DNA of 52,061 nt, taken from positions 1 through 52,061 of IMG/VR virus record IMGVR_UViG_3300032053_011941; one strand, 5' to 3'. A program made the translations under genes and the position numbers. Positions within the stretch are counted from its first letter, which is position 1. Each line of letters starts with the position of its first letter. Positions 1 to 8,616 of this stretch are shown in pieces. Source of the DNA: a virus. A model generated the notes under the pieces. The model worked only from the letters and a program-made list of their open reading frames with translations, was not told where the DNA came from and searched no databases.

Positions 1-2
1 CA

Positions 3-542
3 TTATTACCTTCAAGTCCATATTCAGCTAGTAAAGTTGGAAGTGAAAGATTAGCATATTCATATTTTAAGACTTATAATGTTCCAGTAATAATTAGTCG
101 ATGTTCCAATAATTATGGCCCATATCAATATCCAGAAAAACTTATTCCATCATTTATTATAAATTTATTAGCTGATAAAAAAGTTTCTTTATATGGGGAT
201 GGGTTAAATAGAAGAGATTGGATACATGTTTTGGATCATTGTGAAGCTATATTATTTTTAATAGAAAAAGGAATTATCGGAGAAACATATAATATAGCCG
301 GTGATAGTGAAATGACAAATAGAGAAATAACAGAATTTATATTAAAAGAACTGAATAAAGATGAATCTTGTATTCAATATATCAAAGATAGACCTGGTCA
401 TGATAAAAGATATGCAATAGATGATATAAAGTTTAGAAAATTAGGTTTTGTTAATAAATATTCATTTGAAAATGGATTAAAAGAAACAATAATGTGGTAC
501 AGGGATAATAGTGGATGGTGGGAAAAATTAATTAAAAATTAA
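3..542 (+). CDS. dTDP-glucose 4,6-dehydratase-like protein (RmlB family), 5'-truncated by the window edge
   Basis: The open frame enters from the left edge and gives the C-terminal half of an extended short-chain dehydrogenase/reductase. The catalytic YxxxK appears as PYSASK near the start, followed by the family's SRCSNNYGPYQYPEKLIP stretch and by GDGLNRRDWIHV, the segment that in RmlB/GalE-type enzymes lines the nucleotide-sugar site and precedes the C-terminal substrate domain. Known members convert dTDP-glucose to the 4-keto-6-deoxy sugar in the cytoplasm. It heads a glycan gene cluster, so it probably supplies an activated sugar to the glycosyltransferases downstream. A strong terminator follows its stop. 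The exact nucleotide sugar cannot be told without the N-terminal half; other NDP-sugar epimerases are possible. Confidence 0.85.
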   Translation, partial: LLPSSPYSASKVGSERLAYSYFKTYNVPVIISRCSNNYGPYQYPEKLIPSFIINLLADKKVSLYGDGLNRRDWIHVLDHCEAILFLIEKGIIGETYNIAGDSEMTNREITEFILKELNKDESCIQYIKDRPGHDKRYAIDDIKFRKLGFVNKYSFENGLKETIMWYRDNSGWWEKLIKN

Positions 543-566
543 ATCAATTTAACTTCTTAAAGTATG

Positions 567-605
567 AAAAGGCTTTTATCTAAAAAATGATGAAAGCCTT
601 TTGCC
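567..605 (+). terminator. Intrinsic terminator after the RmlB-like gene
   Basis: A 14-bp stem (567-580 with 589-602, one G-T pair) encloses an 8-nt A-rich loop and ends in four T's. It separates the upstream gene from a promoter-like motif that starts six bases later. Confidence 0.75.
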
Positions 606-607
606 AT

Positions 608-621
608 TATAAAAGTGGAAT
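608..621 (+). promoter_or_regulatory. Promoter-like motif, copy 1 (TATAAAAGTGGAAT)
   Basis: First of ten exact intergenic copies of AAAAGTGGAAT. It sits directly after a terminator and 34 bases before the next gene's chosen start. The TATAAAA part resembles T4-type late -10 elements; the promoter role is inferred. Confidence 0.6.
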
Positions 622-655
622 TTAAGATGATAATTAAACATAAATGGAGCAAAAT

Positions 656-1240
656 ATGAAAAATAATGTATATTTAACAATTGATAATTGTTCTAGTTCA
701 ACAAATCATTTATTTTATCTTAATGAATTAAAAAATCGTTATTCTGGTTTTAAATGTACTATTTTTGTACCATTAATGATGATAGACACTTCATTTTTAG
801 ATCAGATGAATAATACGGGATTTTTAGAAGTAGCTTGTTATGGATTTTATGGAAGAGGTAGAGAATTTGGAAGTATTAATGAACAACAATTCAATAATAA
901 AATTGATGAAATAGAGACTAGTTTTTCCGGAAAATATATTAAAGGAATGAAATGTCCACAATTTGCATATATTCCAATATCTTATAATGTATTGAAAGAA
1001 AGAGATTATTGGATAATTGAGAATCAGTATAATAAAAATCCATTACTTACTGGTATTAAATATTTTAAATATCAAAAAAGTGATGATTCTTATTATTTTG
1101 ATGGTCATGCAGAAAATAATAATCGTGATAAAAGAGGCATAGATCAATCATTTGAAAAAGTGATTGTTTCGATAGATTGGCTTATAAAACAAGGTGGTAT
1201 TGAATTTAAATATATTTCAGAATCAATAAAGATAGCGTAA
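656..1240 (+). CDS. Polysaccharide-deacetylase-like protein (tentative)
   Basis: About 194 residues, cytoplasmic by appearance (no signal peptide). The start at 656 is preferred over an in-frame ATG at 644 because GGAG lies just upstream of 656 at normal spacing. The N-terminus has the beta-strand-then-Asp pattern VYLTIDN, and a later ACYGFYGRG stretch occupies the place where NodB-fold deacetylases carry a metal-binding histidine motif. That would fit a divergent NodB-fold enzyme, but the canonical HxxxH is not visible, so activity is uncertain. It ends one base before a GT2 glycosyltransferase and belongs to the glycan operon. It could also be an unrelated sugar-modifying protein. Confidence 0.4.
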   Translation: MKNNVYLTIDNCSSSTNHLFYLNELKNRYSGFKCTIFVPLMMIDTSFLDQMNNTGFLEVACYGFYGRGREFGSINEQQFNNKIDEIETSFSGKYIKGMKCPQFAYIPISYNVLKERDYWIIENQYNKNPLLTGIKYFKYQKSDDSYYFDGHAENNNRDKRGIDQSFEKVIVSIDWLIKQGGIEFKYISESIKIA

Positions 1241-1241
1241 T

Positions 1242-1997
1242 ATGGATGTTTCAATTATTATTCCAATAAGAAACCAATCATTATTTGTAGAGATATGTTT
1301 GGAATCAATAATTAAATATACTACTGTTAAATATGATATAATGCTTATAGATGATGATAGCAATAAAGAAACAAAGGATGTCCTGAATAAATATTCAAAA
1401 TATTGTGAGCTAATAACTAATAGTGAACAAAAATGGTTATCTTATAATTGGAATTTAGGAGCTAAATTATCTAAAGGTAAATATATATGTTTTTTAAATT
1501 CTGATACAATAGTTTCTAAAAATTGGTTAGAATTTTTAATTGAGCCATTTGTTGAATTAGAAAATATTGGACTATCTGGTCCTACAACTTCTTGTTGCTG
1601 GGGGAAACAACAACATTTGAAATATCATAAAAATAGATTTAATTTAAGAAATTCTGTTCATAAAATATCTGAAGAAGTAGCAACTCAATTTGAGAATGAT
1701 AAATATGAATTTATTGATGTAGTTGGTTTTTGTTTTTTAACTGATTCTAAAATTTTTAAAGAAAATAATATTTATTTTGATGAAACATTTAAAGGACCAG
1801 GAAATGAAACTGATTGGATTTTACGAATAAAAGAAAAAAGTTATAAATCAATTTGGGCTAAAAAATCTTATGTTCATCATTTTGGAAGGATGAGTTTTAA
1901 TGGTGATCTTGGTCATGAAAAAGCTTGGAATTTATGGAAAGAAGGTGATATTTTATTAAATAAAAAATATGGTAGAAAAATATCACTTGTTCAATAA
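1242..1997 (+). CDS. Family 2 glycosyltransferase
   Basis: A 251-residue GT-A fold enzyme. The N-terminus VSIIIPIRNQ is the nucleotide-binding first strand, IDDDSN follows at about residue 37, and the metal-binding DxD equivalent is LNSDT near residue 82. GPGNETDW in the C-terminal half fits the acceptor/catalytic acidic region (usually ED). No membrane segment is visible, so it is a soluble transferase. GT2 enzymes move a sugar from a nucleotide donor to glycan, lipid or protein acceptors; the acceptor is unknown. It begins immediately after the deacetylase-like gene and is followed by a methyltransferase with 11 bases between, consistent with one operon. Confidence 0.85.
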   Translation: MDVSIIIPIRNQSLFVEICLESIIKYTTVKYDIMLIDDDSNKETKDVLNKYSKYCELITNSEQKWLSYNWNLGAKLSKGKYICFLNSDTIVSKNWLEFLIEPFVELENIGLSGPTTSCCWGKQQHLKYHKNRFNLRNSVHKISEEVATQFENDKYEFIDVVGFCFLTDSKIFKENNIYFDETFKGPGNETDWILRIKEKSYKSIWAKKSYVHHFGRMSFNGDLGHEKAWNLWKEGDILLNKKYGRKISLVQ

Positions 1998-2008
1998 AAG
2001 GAAAAATA

Positions 2009-2770
2009 ATGAAGATTAAATGTATTTGTAATGGAAAAGTATATTTATTTTGGGAAAAAATACAAAATACTGAATATAATATTTATAAATGTGAAAAATG
2101 TGGTATTTTAGTTTGTGATAGAATATTGGAAGATATTGAAAAAATATATACAGATGATGATTTATATCATATAAAAGAACAATTAAAAATTGGTCATATC
2201 CCATATAAAGATAGATTTGATAATGATTATCAAATAGCAAAGACAAGAATAGATAATTTAAAAACTGCTTTATCAATTCAAACATTTATTGGAAAAAGAA
2301 TATTAGATGTCGGATGCTCTAATGGGGCATTTTTGAAATATTGTTTTGATAATGGAATGATTATAAATGGAATAGAACCAAATGAAAATATTGCTAAATT
2401 TGCAATTTCAAAATTAAATTCTAATTGTATAGATATAAATTTATTAGAAAATACAAATTTTAATAGTAATTTATTTGATTTTATTTTTATGCATGATTTA
2501 ATTGAGCATTTTAAGAGCCCAAAATTGGCATTACATATAATAAAAGCTCTATGCAAAAAAGATGGGTGTTTAATTATAGATACACCAAATACTGATTCAA
2601 TAGATTTTAAAGAAAAACAACAAAATTGGAAACATATAAGACCATTAGAACATATATGGTATTTTAATCCAGAACAATTATCTAATGTATTAAATAAAAT
2701 AGGATTTGAAATAATTCATATTGATTATCCATTAGAAGGCAAATTTGTTATATATTCAAAATTGAAATGA
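2009..2770 (+). CDS. SAM-dependent methyltransferase with N-terminal zinc-ribbon-like region
   Basis: 253 residues. Motif I of class I methyltransferases is clear as ILDVGCSNGAFL near residue 95, and FDFIFMHDLIEHFKSP marks the post-motif region typical of the methyltransferase type 11/12 families. The N-terminal 35 residues hold two cysteine pairs (CxC and CEKCG), as in sugar C-/O-methyltransferases that carry a small Zn-binding segment. Probably methylates a sugar or glycan made by the surrounding glycosyltransferases. The gene follows the GT2 gene after GGAAAA and precedes the tandem GT gene by 9 bases. Confidence 0.8.
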   Translation: MKIKCICNGKVYLFWEKIQNTEYNIYKCEKCGILVCDRILEDIEKIYTDDDLYHIKEQLKIGHIPYKDRFDNDYQIAKTRIDNLKTALSIQTFIGKRILDVGCSNGAFLKYCFDNGMIINGIEPNENIAKFAISKLNSNCIDINLLENTNFNSNLFDFIFMHDLIEHFKSPKLALHIIKALCKKDGCLIIDTPNTDSIDFKEKQQNWKHIRPLEHIWYFNPEQLSNVLNKIGFEIIHIDYPLEGKFVIYSKLK

Positions 2771-2779
2771 AAATGAATA

Positions 2780-4672
2780 ATGATAAAGATAGAAAAAAAA
2801 GTAATAAATCCAAATAAAAAATATGATAAGAAAATAATATTATCATGTTGTTTTTTTAAATTGGGTGATAAGATAGTTTCAGAGTCATGCATTAGAGAAT
2901 ATATTAGACGCAATCCAAATCATTATGTTATAGTAACTGAATTAGATGAATTTATAAATTCTTTAAAAATGGAAGATATTGTAGAAGCAGATGAATTTTG
3001 GACAATAAAAGGGTATGGAGAAAATACAAGATCACAATTTATAAACAAATTTATTTATGAAGCATTCCAAGATAATGTAAATTATATTAAAACATATCAC
3101 AGTGGTTTATATGATGAATTAAGAAAAATAAGAGTTGAAAGAAGTTGTGTTTTCTTAGAAAATAATGAATTAAGAAAAGCTGAAATTTTTCCAAGATTTA
3201 AAATAAAAAATGAATATATTAATTGGCTACATGGATGCCATAAATTTTTAAAATTAGATAAAGATAAAATAAGAATATGCTTTCATTTTAGAAATTGCAA
3301 TAGTTCTACTATTAGAAATGTTGACCCAGAAATATATGGAAAATTTGCATTAAAACTAAAAGAATATGGATTCGAAATAATAAATGTTGGTTCAAAAGAA
3401 GATTTAAATTTAGATTTAAATAAATATGAAATAATTGATTTTTCAAAAGATAATTTATCTGTTAATAAAACAGCAGTATTAATTTCGACATGTGATTTAT
3501 ATATCGGAGGTGAAACTGGAACGACAATGTTAGCTGCTGCAATTGGAATACCAATTATCGCAATTAGTTACATTAATACACATGCTTTACCATATACAAA
3601 AAATTGTAGAATAGAATTTAAAAAAGATCATGATCCGACATTTAAACAATTATTTAAATATGTAAATGAATTGATTAATCGAAAAATTGAAATAAATAGA
3701 ATAGAACAGATTATTAAAAATAGAATAATTAAGAAATCATATAATAAAGAAAAAATTGATAAATGTATAATTACAGCATGTAATTTTCAATTGGGTGATA
3801 AAATCGTATCAGAATTGTATTTTAGAAAATTTAGAGAACAAAATCCAAATACTCATTGTATATTATTGGAGACAACTAGAGATATTAAAACATTTAGTTT
3901 ATTTAATTTATCTCTTTTTGATGAACATTGGGTAATTGAAGGAAATATAGATTTTGAATTACTTCTTTCTAATTTAATAAGCAATAAAATAGATAGATTT
4001 ATATCTTTACAAACTGGATTTGGGTATTTTTATGATAAAGTTAAAGAATTCAATGAAATATCAATTTTTAATTTTGCAAATAGTTATAAAATAAGAAAAA
4101 TTTATCCAATTTTTAATTTGGAAAATTGTTATATTGAATGGGCGAAGAATAATCCAAAATTTAGATACAATAAAGGAAGAAAAATAATATGTTTTCATAT
4201 TAGAAATATAGATAGAGATATTTTTAGAAATATGGATTGCAATTTGTATATTGATATTATGAAAACATTAAAAAAATATAATTTTGAAGTTATTAATATT
4301 GGTTCTTTAGAAGATGATGAAATTCCATTTGATGAATATCAAATTGTTGATTTTTCAAAAGATAATTTAAATGTGTTTCAAACTGCAGCGTTAATTAAAT
4401 TATCAAATTTATTTGTTGGAGGTGAAACTGGAACAACAATGTTGGCAGCTTCACTTAACGTTCCAATAGTAGCAAGTAGTTATGTCAATAAGAATGTTAT
4501 ACCATATATAGATAGTAAAAAATGTAATATCATATTTAAAGGTAAAAATGGAAATGGATATACTGAACCAAATAAAAATATAATTCTAAATTCAATATTA
4601 AATATGTTAAATTATAATACAAATTTAAATTATAATAGTAATGTAAATGAAATGATAAGGATGGTAATGTGA
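2780..4672 (+). CDS. Tandem-duplicated GT-B glycosyltransferase (GT9/heptosyltransferase-like)
   Basis: 630 residues made of two homologous halves of about 310 residues. Each half ends with the same signature, GGETGTTMLAAA (near residue 241) and GGETGTTMLAAS (near residue 547), which matches the donor-binding G-G-x-x-S/T-G region of ADP-heptose:LPS heptosyltransferase-like GT-B enzymes. Each half also has an internal DFSKDNL segment and starts with a CxFxLGDKIVSE pattern. Single-domain members are about 330 residues, so this is a head-to-tail fusion of two copies. Its stop overlaps the GTG start of the next gene. Substrates are unknown; two transfers by one polypeptide is a reasonable inference. 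Confidence 0.7.
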   Translation: MIKIEKKVINPNKKYDKKIILSCCFFKLGDKIVSESCIREYIRRNPNHYVIVTELDEFINSLKMEDIVEADEFWTIKGYGENTRSQFINKFIYEAFQDNVNYIKTYHSGLYDELRKIRVERSCVFLENNELRKAEIFPRFKIKNEYINWLHGCHKFLKLDKDKIRICFHFRNCNSSTIRNVDPEIYGKFALKLKEYGFEIINVGSKEDLNLDLNKYEIIDFSKDNLSVNKTAVLISTCDLYIGGETGTTMLAAAIGIPIIAISYINTHALPYTKNCRIEFKKDHDPTFKQLFKYVNELINRKIEINRIEQIIKNRIIKKSYNKEKIDKCIITACNFQLGDKIVSELYFRKFREQNPNTHCILLETTRDIKTFSLFNLSLFDEHWVIEGNIDFELLLSNLISNKIDRFISLQTGFGYFYDKVKEFNEISIFNFANSYKIRKIYPIFNLENCYIEWAKNNPKFRYNKGRKIICFHIRNIDRDIFRNMDCNLYIDIMKTLKKYNFEVINIGSLEDDEIPFDEYQIVDFSKDNLNVFQTAALIKLSNLFVGGETGTTMLAASLNVPIVASSYVNKNVIPYIDSKKCNIIFKGKNGNGYTEPNKNIILNSILNMLNYNTNLNYNSNVNEMIRMVM

Positions 4673-5454
4673 AACCAATTGCAATTATTACACAAACTTA
4701 TAATAGATTAAATTTTACAATGGAATGTTTAAGTAGCATATTTGCTAGAACGAGATATCCTTATAAATTAATTGTTATAGATAATGCATCAACAGATGGA
4801 ACAAGAGAATATTTGAAATTTTTACATAATAAAAGTTTAATAGATAAATTAATATTAAATGAAACAAATATGGGTATAGGACACCCAAAGAATCAAGGTT
4901 ATACATCTATTGATAAAGAATGTGATGAAAGATATTTTATATTAACAGATTCTGATATTGTTTTTCCAATGACAAAAAATGATTGTTGGTTGACCCATTT
5001 AATAAAATTAATGGAAGAACAAAGCAAAACTTTAGCAATGATTTCAGTAGATTTAGATCCAATTAATGGAACGCATGATTTAGATTGGTGGTTTAAAGGA
5101 AAAAGACAACATTTTGTTGTTGGAAGCAAATTAAGAGAATTTGCTGAAATATCAACTGGTTTTCACGGTTCTTTAATAAAACGGAAAGATTGGGAAGAAT
5201 ATGGAGGAGCATGGATATCTGAAACTTCTACATATGGGCGTGTAGATGAACATTTTAGAAATTGGGTTTATAGAAATAGAAAAGGTAAAATAGGAGTTTG
5301 GAAAGGAGAGAATCTTGGGGATGGTAATGTGATACCAAGATATGGAGTGCATCTTGGATGGAGTGACCCAACTTTATTTTATGATTATCATATTTTTAAA
5401 AAACAAGAAAGAGAAAAAGTAAATCAAGAATGGAATATAAGAGGTATTAAATAA
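4669..5454 (+). CDS. Family 2 glycosyltransferase (GTG start)
   Basis: 261 residues. IAIITQTYNRLNFTMECLSS and VIDNASTDGT form the nucleotide-binding half of the GT-A fold, and LTDSDIVFP is the DxD metal site near residue 100. A downstream STGFHGSLIKR and the aromatic C-terminal half resemble lipooligosaccharide-type GT2 enzymes. The GTG start overlaps the preceding TGA in GTGA, suggesting translational coupling with the tandem GT gene. The stop overlaps the ATG of the following methyltransferase. No membrane anchor is visible. Acceptor unknown. Confidence 0.85.
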   Translation: MKPIAIITQTYNRLNFTMECLSSIFARTRYPYKLIVIDNASTDGTREYLKFLHNKSLIDKLILNETNMGIGHPKNQGYTSIDKECDERYFILTDSDIVFPMTKNDCWLTHLIKLMEEQSKTLAMISVDLDPINGTHDLDWWFKGKRQHFVVGSKLREFAEISTGFHGSLIKRKDWEEYGGAWISETSTYGRVDEHFRNWVYRNRKGKIGVWKGENLGDGNVIPRYGVHLGWSDPTLFYDYHIFKKQEREKVNQEWNIRGIK

Positions 5455-6005
5455 TGGAAACAAGAAGCAAAAGATGCCTTCAGATTTTTACAACTATTTA
5501 TGGTTTATTGGGGGATATTATTGAACTTGGATGTAGTAGTGGGCATACCACCATAGAATTAGCAAAATTTATAAAAGAGTATAAATTAAAAAAGAAAATT
5601 TATGCTTATGATACTTTTGAAGGCTTACCATATCAAAGTGGAGAATTAAATGCAGATTTGAAAAAAGGTGAATGTAAATGTTCTTTAGAACAATTTAATA
5701 AGAATATTATAGAAAATAAAGTTGAAAACATAATAATTCCTGTAAAAGGGCTAATTGAAGATACTCTTAAATCAAATGTAAATTTTTTTTGTTTTGCTTG
5801 GTTTGATTTAGATTTATATGAATCGACTCTATTTGCTTATAAAGAAATAGAAAATAAAATTGTGCATAATGGAATAATTGGTTTTCATGATTATGGTTTT
5901 TTTCGTTGTCCAGGAATTAAAAAAATTGTTGACAATGATATCAATAAAGATAAGTTTAAAATTTATAACATTATAGATTCTTGTATATTCTTAAAAAGGA
6001 TTTAA
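5454..6005 (+). CDS. TylF/MycF-type O-methyltransferase
   Basis: 183 residues, somewhat short for the family. IIELGCSSGHTTIELA is the SAM-binding motif I near residue 22. AYDTFEGLP is the acidic strand-2 motif, and FAWFDLDLYESTLFA followed by GFHDYG gives the metal-binding aspartates of the macrocin O-methyltransferase (TylF) family. Known members methylate sugar hydroxyls, which fits a glycan locus. The ATG overlaps the stop of the GT2 gene, and the next gene starts one base after the stop, so the unit is tightly coupled. Confidence 0.8.
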   Translation: METRSKRCLQIFTTIYGLLGDIIELGCSSGHTTIELAKFIKEYKLKKKIYAYDTFEGLPYQSGELNADLKKGECKCSLEQFNKNIIENKVENIIIPVKGLIEDTLKSNVNFFCFAWFDLDLYESTLFAYKEIENKIVHNGIIGFHDYGFFRCPGIKKIVDNDINKDKFKIYNIIDSCIFLKRI

Positions 6006-6006
6006 C

Positions 6007-7050
6007 ATGAAATATGCTTTTTTAGTAGATAATTATAGAGATTTAATATTCTATGAAGATGTCATAAAAAAAGACTTTATTCCAGTTAATATTTTTTGGG
6101 ACAATCAAACCAAAGAAAAAGAATTAAAAAATGAAATAAATATATATGTTCCAAATATTGCGCTTCAATTAAGCAGAGATAAAAATTTTTTAGGATTTAA
6201 ATATGATTTAGATCATGATTTTATTTTGGAATTTTATTATAAAATGTATAATAATAATTTTTATAAATTTGGAATAGATTTGATGGCACGTATAAACTAT
6301 TTATATCCTTATTTTAATGATTTGATAAAAGAAAATGATATTGTAATTTCAACTAATTCTGGTTGTTGGTTTTCAAGATTATTATGTGAAATATGTAAAA
6401 ATAAAAATGCTACATTCTATTTTTTCGAAAATTTCTTTTTTCGTAATAATTTTCAAATTAGTAAAATACCATTTACAAATTCAAAATATGGTTTTCCTGA
6501 ATTAAATAGATTATTTTATGAATCAGAATACAATAATGATGATATAGATTTTTATTATAAATATATTAAAAATAGAATATCTAAATATGAACAAGAAGAT
6601 TATGATATAGAAAAAGACTATGATATTTTTATAGTTGGGCAAATTCCAGATGATACTAATGTAATATTATTAGACAAACCATATAAAAATTCAGAAGAAT
6701 TATGTTATCAAATTGCAAAATTAAATCCACATTTAAATATAATATATAAACTACATCCTTTATTAAAGGAGAGAGGTTTTTTTATTGATAATAAAGTACT
6801 TGAATTAGAAAATGTATTTGTAACAACTAAAGCATCAATTCATAATATTTTTAATAAGGTAAAAGAAGTATATACTATAAGCTCAACTGTTGGGATAGAA
6901 GCTCAATTATTTGATAAAAAAGTTAAATGGTTTTCAGATACAACTTATAAAGATTTTAATTTAGAAAAAAAAGAAAATACGTATAAATTTATAAATGCCT
7001 GTAGAAAATATATGTTCGAACTTGAGGATTTATGGACAAAAATAAAGTAA
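6007..7050 (+). CDS. Capsule-polysaccharide-type GT-B glycosyltransferase-like protein
   Basis: 347 residues. The C-terminal half holds IIYKLHPLL and, about 45 residues later, YTISSTVGIEAQLF. The HP and S-S-x-x-x-x-E pairs are characteristic of the donor-binding site of capsule/Kdo/sialyl-type GT-B transferases. The N-terminal half is aromatic and not recognisable to me. No transmembrane segment. It closes the first glycosyltransferase run; the next gene starts inside its last 19 bases. Function inferred from these motifs only. Confidence 0.6.
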   Translation: MKYAFLVDNYRDLIFYEDVIKKDFIPVNIFWDNQTKEKELKNEINIYVPNIALQLSRDKNFLGFKYDLDHDFILEFYYKMYNNNFYKFGIDLMARINYLYPYFNDLIKENDIVISTNSGCWFSRLLCEICKNKNATFYFFENFFFRNNFQISKIPFTNSKYGFPELNRLFYESEYNNDDIDFYYKYIKNRISKYEQEDYDIEKDYDIFIVGQIPDDTNVILLDKPYKNSEELCYQIAKLNPHLNIIYKLHPLLKERGFFIDNKVLELENVFVTTKASIHNIFNKVKEVYTISSTVGIEAQLFDKKVKWFSDTTYKDFNLEKKENTYKFINACRKYMFELEDLWTKIK

Positions 7051-7397
7051 AATATTTTTTAACTATTCATATTTCCAATTGCTTGTATAATGGTACATCA
7101 TATTTGGAAGATTCAGATAGATTAGTTTTATCAAGTGAATTTTCTAAATTTTTTAGAGATATACCTGGAATAGAATTTAGAGGTGTGGGGTTTACTATTG
7201 TTCGCGGAAATCATAATAGCCTTAATATTGGGATGGGTGGGGCTTTTTATAATAATAAAGAAAATATCACTAGAACCGAAATGTTTTCTTTAAGAGCTAA
7301 AGTTAGAAAAATTTTAAATGACTATATTAGAGATCTGTCTTTTAGTGAAGTTAGAATAGAGGTAACTAAAGAAATTGGTCAAAGGTTTAATGAATGA
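7032..7397 (+). CDS. About 120-residue paralogue family, member A (unknown function)
   Basis: 121 residues, no signal peptide or membrane segment. The start is supported by GAGG seven bases upstream, inside the end of the preceding gene. It shares a clear layout with the next gene: a first strand then SNCL, then G(T/S)S(Y/F)LE, then F(R/K)GVG, then TVRGNHNS, and a closing S(E)xR(I/V)E strand. I do not know the family. The repeated alpha/beta pattern suggests a small compact domain. Overlaps on both sides imply co-translation with its neighbours. Confidence 0.75.
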   Translation: MDKNKVKYFLTIHISNCLYNGTSYLEDSDRLVLSSEFSKFFRDIPGIEFRGVGFTIVRGNHNSLNIGMGGAFYNNKENITRTEMFSLRAKVRKILNDYIRDLSFSEVRIEVTKEIGQRFNE

Positions 7398-7756
7398 AAA
7401 GAATATCAAAAATTCGAATTATAATATCTAATTGTTTATTGGATGGTAGTTCCTTTCTTGAACAAGATAAGAATTTAGAACAAGTTATAAGGGATAAATT
7501 TATTTCATGTGGAATTGATTTTAAAGGTGTTGGTTCTAATACAGTTAGGGGAAATCATAATTCTTTTACTCTTTCAATAGATGGAGTTATTGAAAGTAGA
7601 GTTAAAATAAATTTACCTGGTTTTGTTAGACAAATGTTAAATGAAATAAATGGTCTGCATTATTCAGAAGCTAGAGTAGAACAAACAATAATATGGGATA
7701 AACAATCTGAAGCAGCAAGAATAATAAAAGAATTATACGGGATCACGTTAAAATAA
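7394..7756 (+). CDS. About 120-residue paralogue family, member B (unknown function)
   Basis: 120 residues, starting in an ATGA overlap with the stop of member A. It keeps the SNCLLDGSSFLEQD opening, FKGVGSNTVRGNHNSF in the middle and EARVEQ near the end, so it is a duplicate of the preceding gene that has diverged. No catalytic motif is visible apart from the conserved N-H-N triplet, which could bind metal or substrate but is equally possible as a structural turn. A promoter-like motif overlaps its stop. Confidence 0.75.
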   Translation: MKRISKIRIIISNCLLDGSSFLEQDKNLEQVIRDKFISCGIDFKGVGSNTVRGNHNSFTLSIDGVIESRVKINLPGFVRQMLNEINGLHYSEARVEQTIIWDKQSEAARIIKELYGITLK

Positions 7757-7765
7757 AAGTGGAAT
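7753..7765 (+). promoter_or_regulatory. Promoter-like motif, copy 2 (AATAAAAGTGGAAT)
   Basis: Exact AAAAGTGGAAT at 7755-7765, beginning within the stop of the upstream gene and ending 14 bases before the next ATG. This is the shortest spacing of the ten copies and leaves room for only a very short leader. Confidence 0.55.
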
Positions 7766-7779
7766 TGAGAATTTAAAAC

Positions 7780-8136
7780 ATGGCAACAATACATAGATCT
7801 AATAGAATTTACATATTTGGAGTTGAAATAAATGGAAGTATTTGGCTAAGTGAGAACATTATCGATGAATTTAAAAATGCTTTAATTCAAAATTGTCCAG
7901 ATGTTAAATTTTCTGTTTTAAAAGTTCAATCTGTATTTAGTAGTAAAGAGACACAATCTAATATTCATATAGATGGAATAATCTATAGAGGATTGCAATT
8001 TTTAAATGTTAATGACATAGATGAACTTAGAATATATATAAGAAGTGGATTAGAAAAATATTTTAATAATATAAGAATAAGCAGAATAGATATTGTAAAT
8101 GATATATTTTATGAAGACCCCACAACGGGATATTAA
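7780..8136 (+). CDS. About 120-residue paralogue family, divergent member C
   Basis: 118 residues. Same size and order of elements as members A and B: an opening strand (RIYIFGVEINGSIWL), a helix, a middle strand region, HIDGIIY in the place of the B segment SIDGVI, then a helix and a closing RISRIDIV strand. The GNHN motif is lost. No usual ribosome-binding site is obvious. Function unknown; membership of the family rests on pattern and position rather than strong identity. Confidence 0.6.
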   Translation: MATIHRSNRIYIFGVEINGSIWLSENIIDEFKNALIQNCPDVKFSVLKVQSVFSSKETQSNIHIDGIIYRGLQFLNVNDIDELRIYIRSGLEKYFNNIRISRIDIVNDIFYEDPTTGY

Positions 8137-8147
8137 AGGAAAAATGC

Positions 8148-8432
8148 ATGGTTAACAAACAAATAAAATGCCCTTATTTTAGAATGTTATGTTTAAGAGA
8201 AAATTGTGTGGCTTTTAATGCATTTACAACTGAAAAATTTACTGATTTACAAGGAAATAGAGTAGGAATTACTAAAATAAGAGAATTATATAAAGAATAT
8301 GGTTTAAAATATTTACAAGATAATTTATGGAGAGAATATAGAGTTTGGGAAGAATGTGCTAAACTTGGTAAAGTTATAGATGATAGAACAGAACGAGATC
8401 ACAATATTCCATCATATGTATATGAAGAGTAA
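8148..8432 (+). CDS. Small cysteine-cluster protein (hypothetical)
   Basis: 94 residues. The N-terminus carries CPYFRMLCLRENCVAF, three cysteines spaced CX6CX4C, with a fourth in WEEC near residue 75. Four cysteines could hold a zinc ion or an Fe-S cluster. The rest is charged and mostly helical. AAAGGA lies upstream of the ATG. Its 3' end overlaps the next small gene. I recognise the cysteine pattern as common in small phage proteins but cannot assign a role. Confidence 0.65.
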   Translation: MVNKQIKCPYFRMLCLRENCVAFNAFTTEKFTDLQGNRVGITKIRELYKEYGLKYLQDNLWREYRVWEECAKLGKVIDDRTERDHNIPSYVYEE

Positions 8433-8613
8433 TACGATTTCGAAAATCATTAGAAAAATTGCAGATAAAATTCAACCAGCAACCATTCCAGGTAAAACAA
8501 TAAATAAAAAAATTTTAGATTATTTTATTAATTATTTTGGGTCTAAAAATAAAGCATTGGGTTATTTAAAAAAAGATAGGATAGTTAACACGTTCTATCA
8601 TCAATCGGATTAA
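8422..8613 (+). CDS. Small protein with the shared N-terminal IRKIA tag
   Basis: 63 residues from 8422; an in-frame ATG at 8416 would add two residues. It starts MKSNTISKIIRKIADKI, a version of the N-terminal segment found on about nine small proteins in this window. The remainder (NKKILDYFINYFGSKNKALG) is helical and basic. It overlaps the end of the preceding cysteine-cluster gene. Function unknown; the shared N-terminus suggests it goes to the same destination as the other tagged proteins. Confidence 0.65.
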   Translation: MKSNTISKIIRKIADKIQPATIPGKTINKKILDYFINYFGSKNKALGYLKKDRIVNTFYHQSD

Positions 8614-8616
8614 TAT

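Noticed and set aside
2016-2913. Several - strand ORFs (2016-2285, 2278-2556, 2725-2913)
   Set aside because: They lie opposite well-supported + strand genes, have hydrophobic A+T-driven translations and no ribosome-binding sites.
3500-4460. Separate DNA repeat at the two GGAGGTGAAACTGGAAC sites
   Set aside because: Explained by the duplicated glycosyltransferase domain; both lie at equivalent codons.
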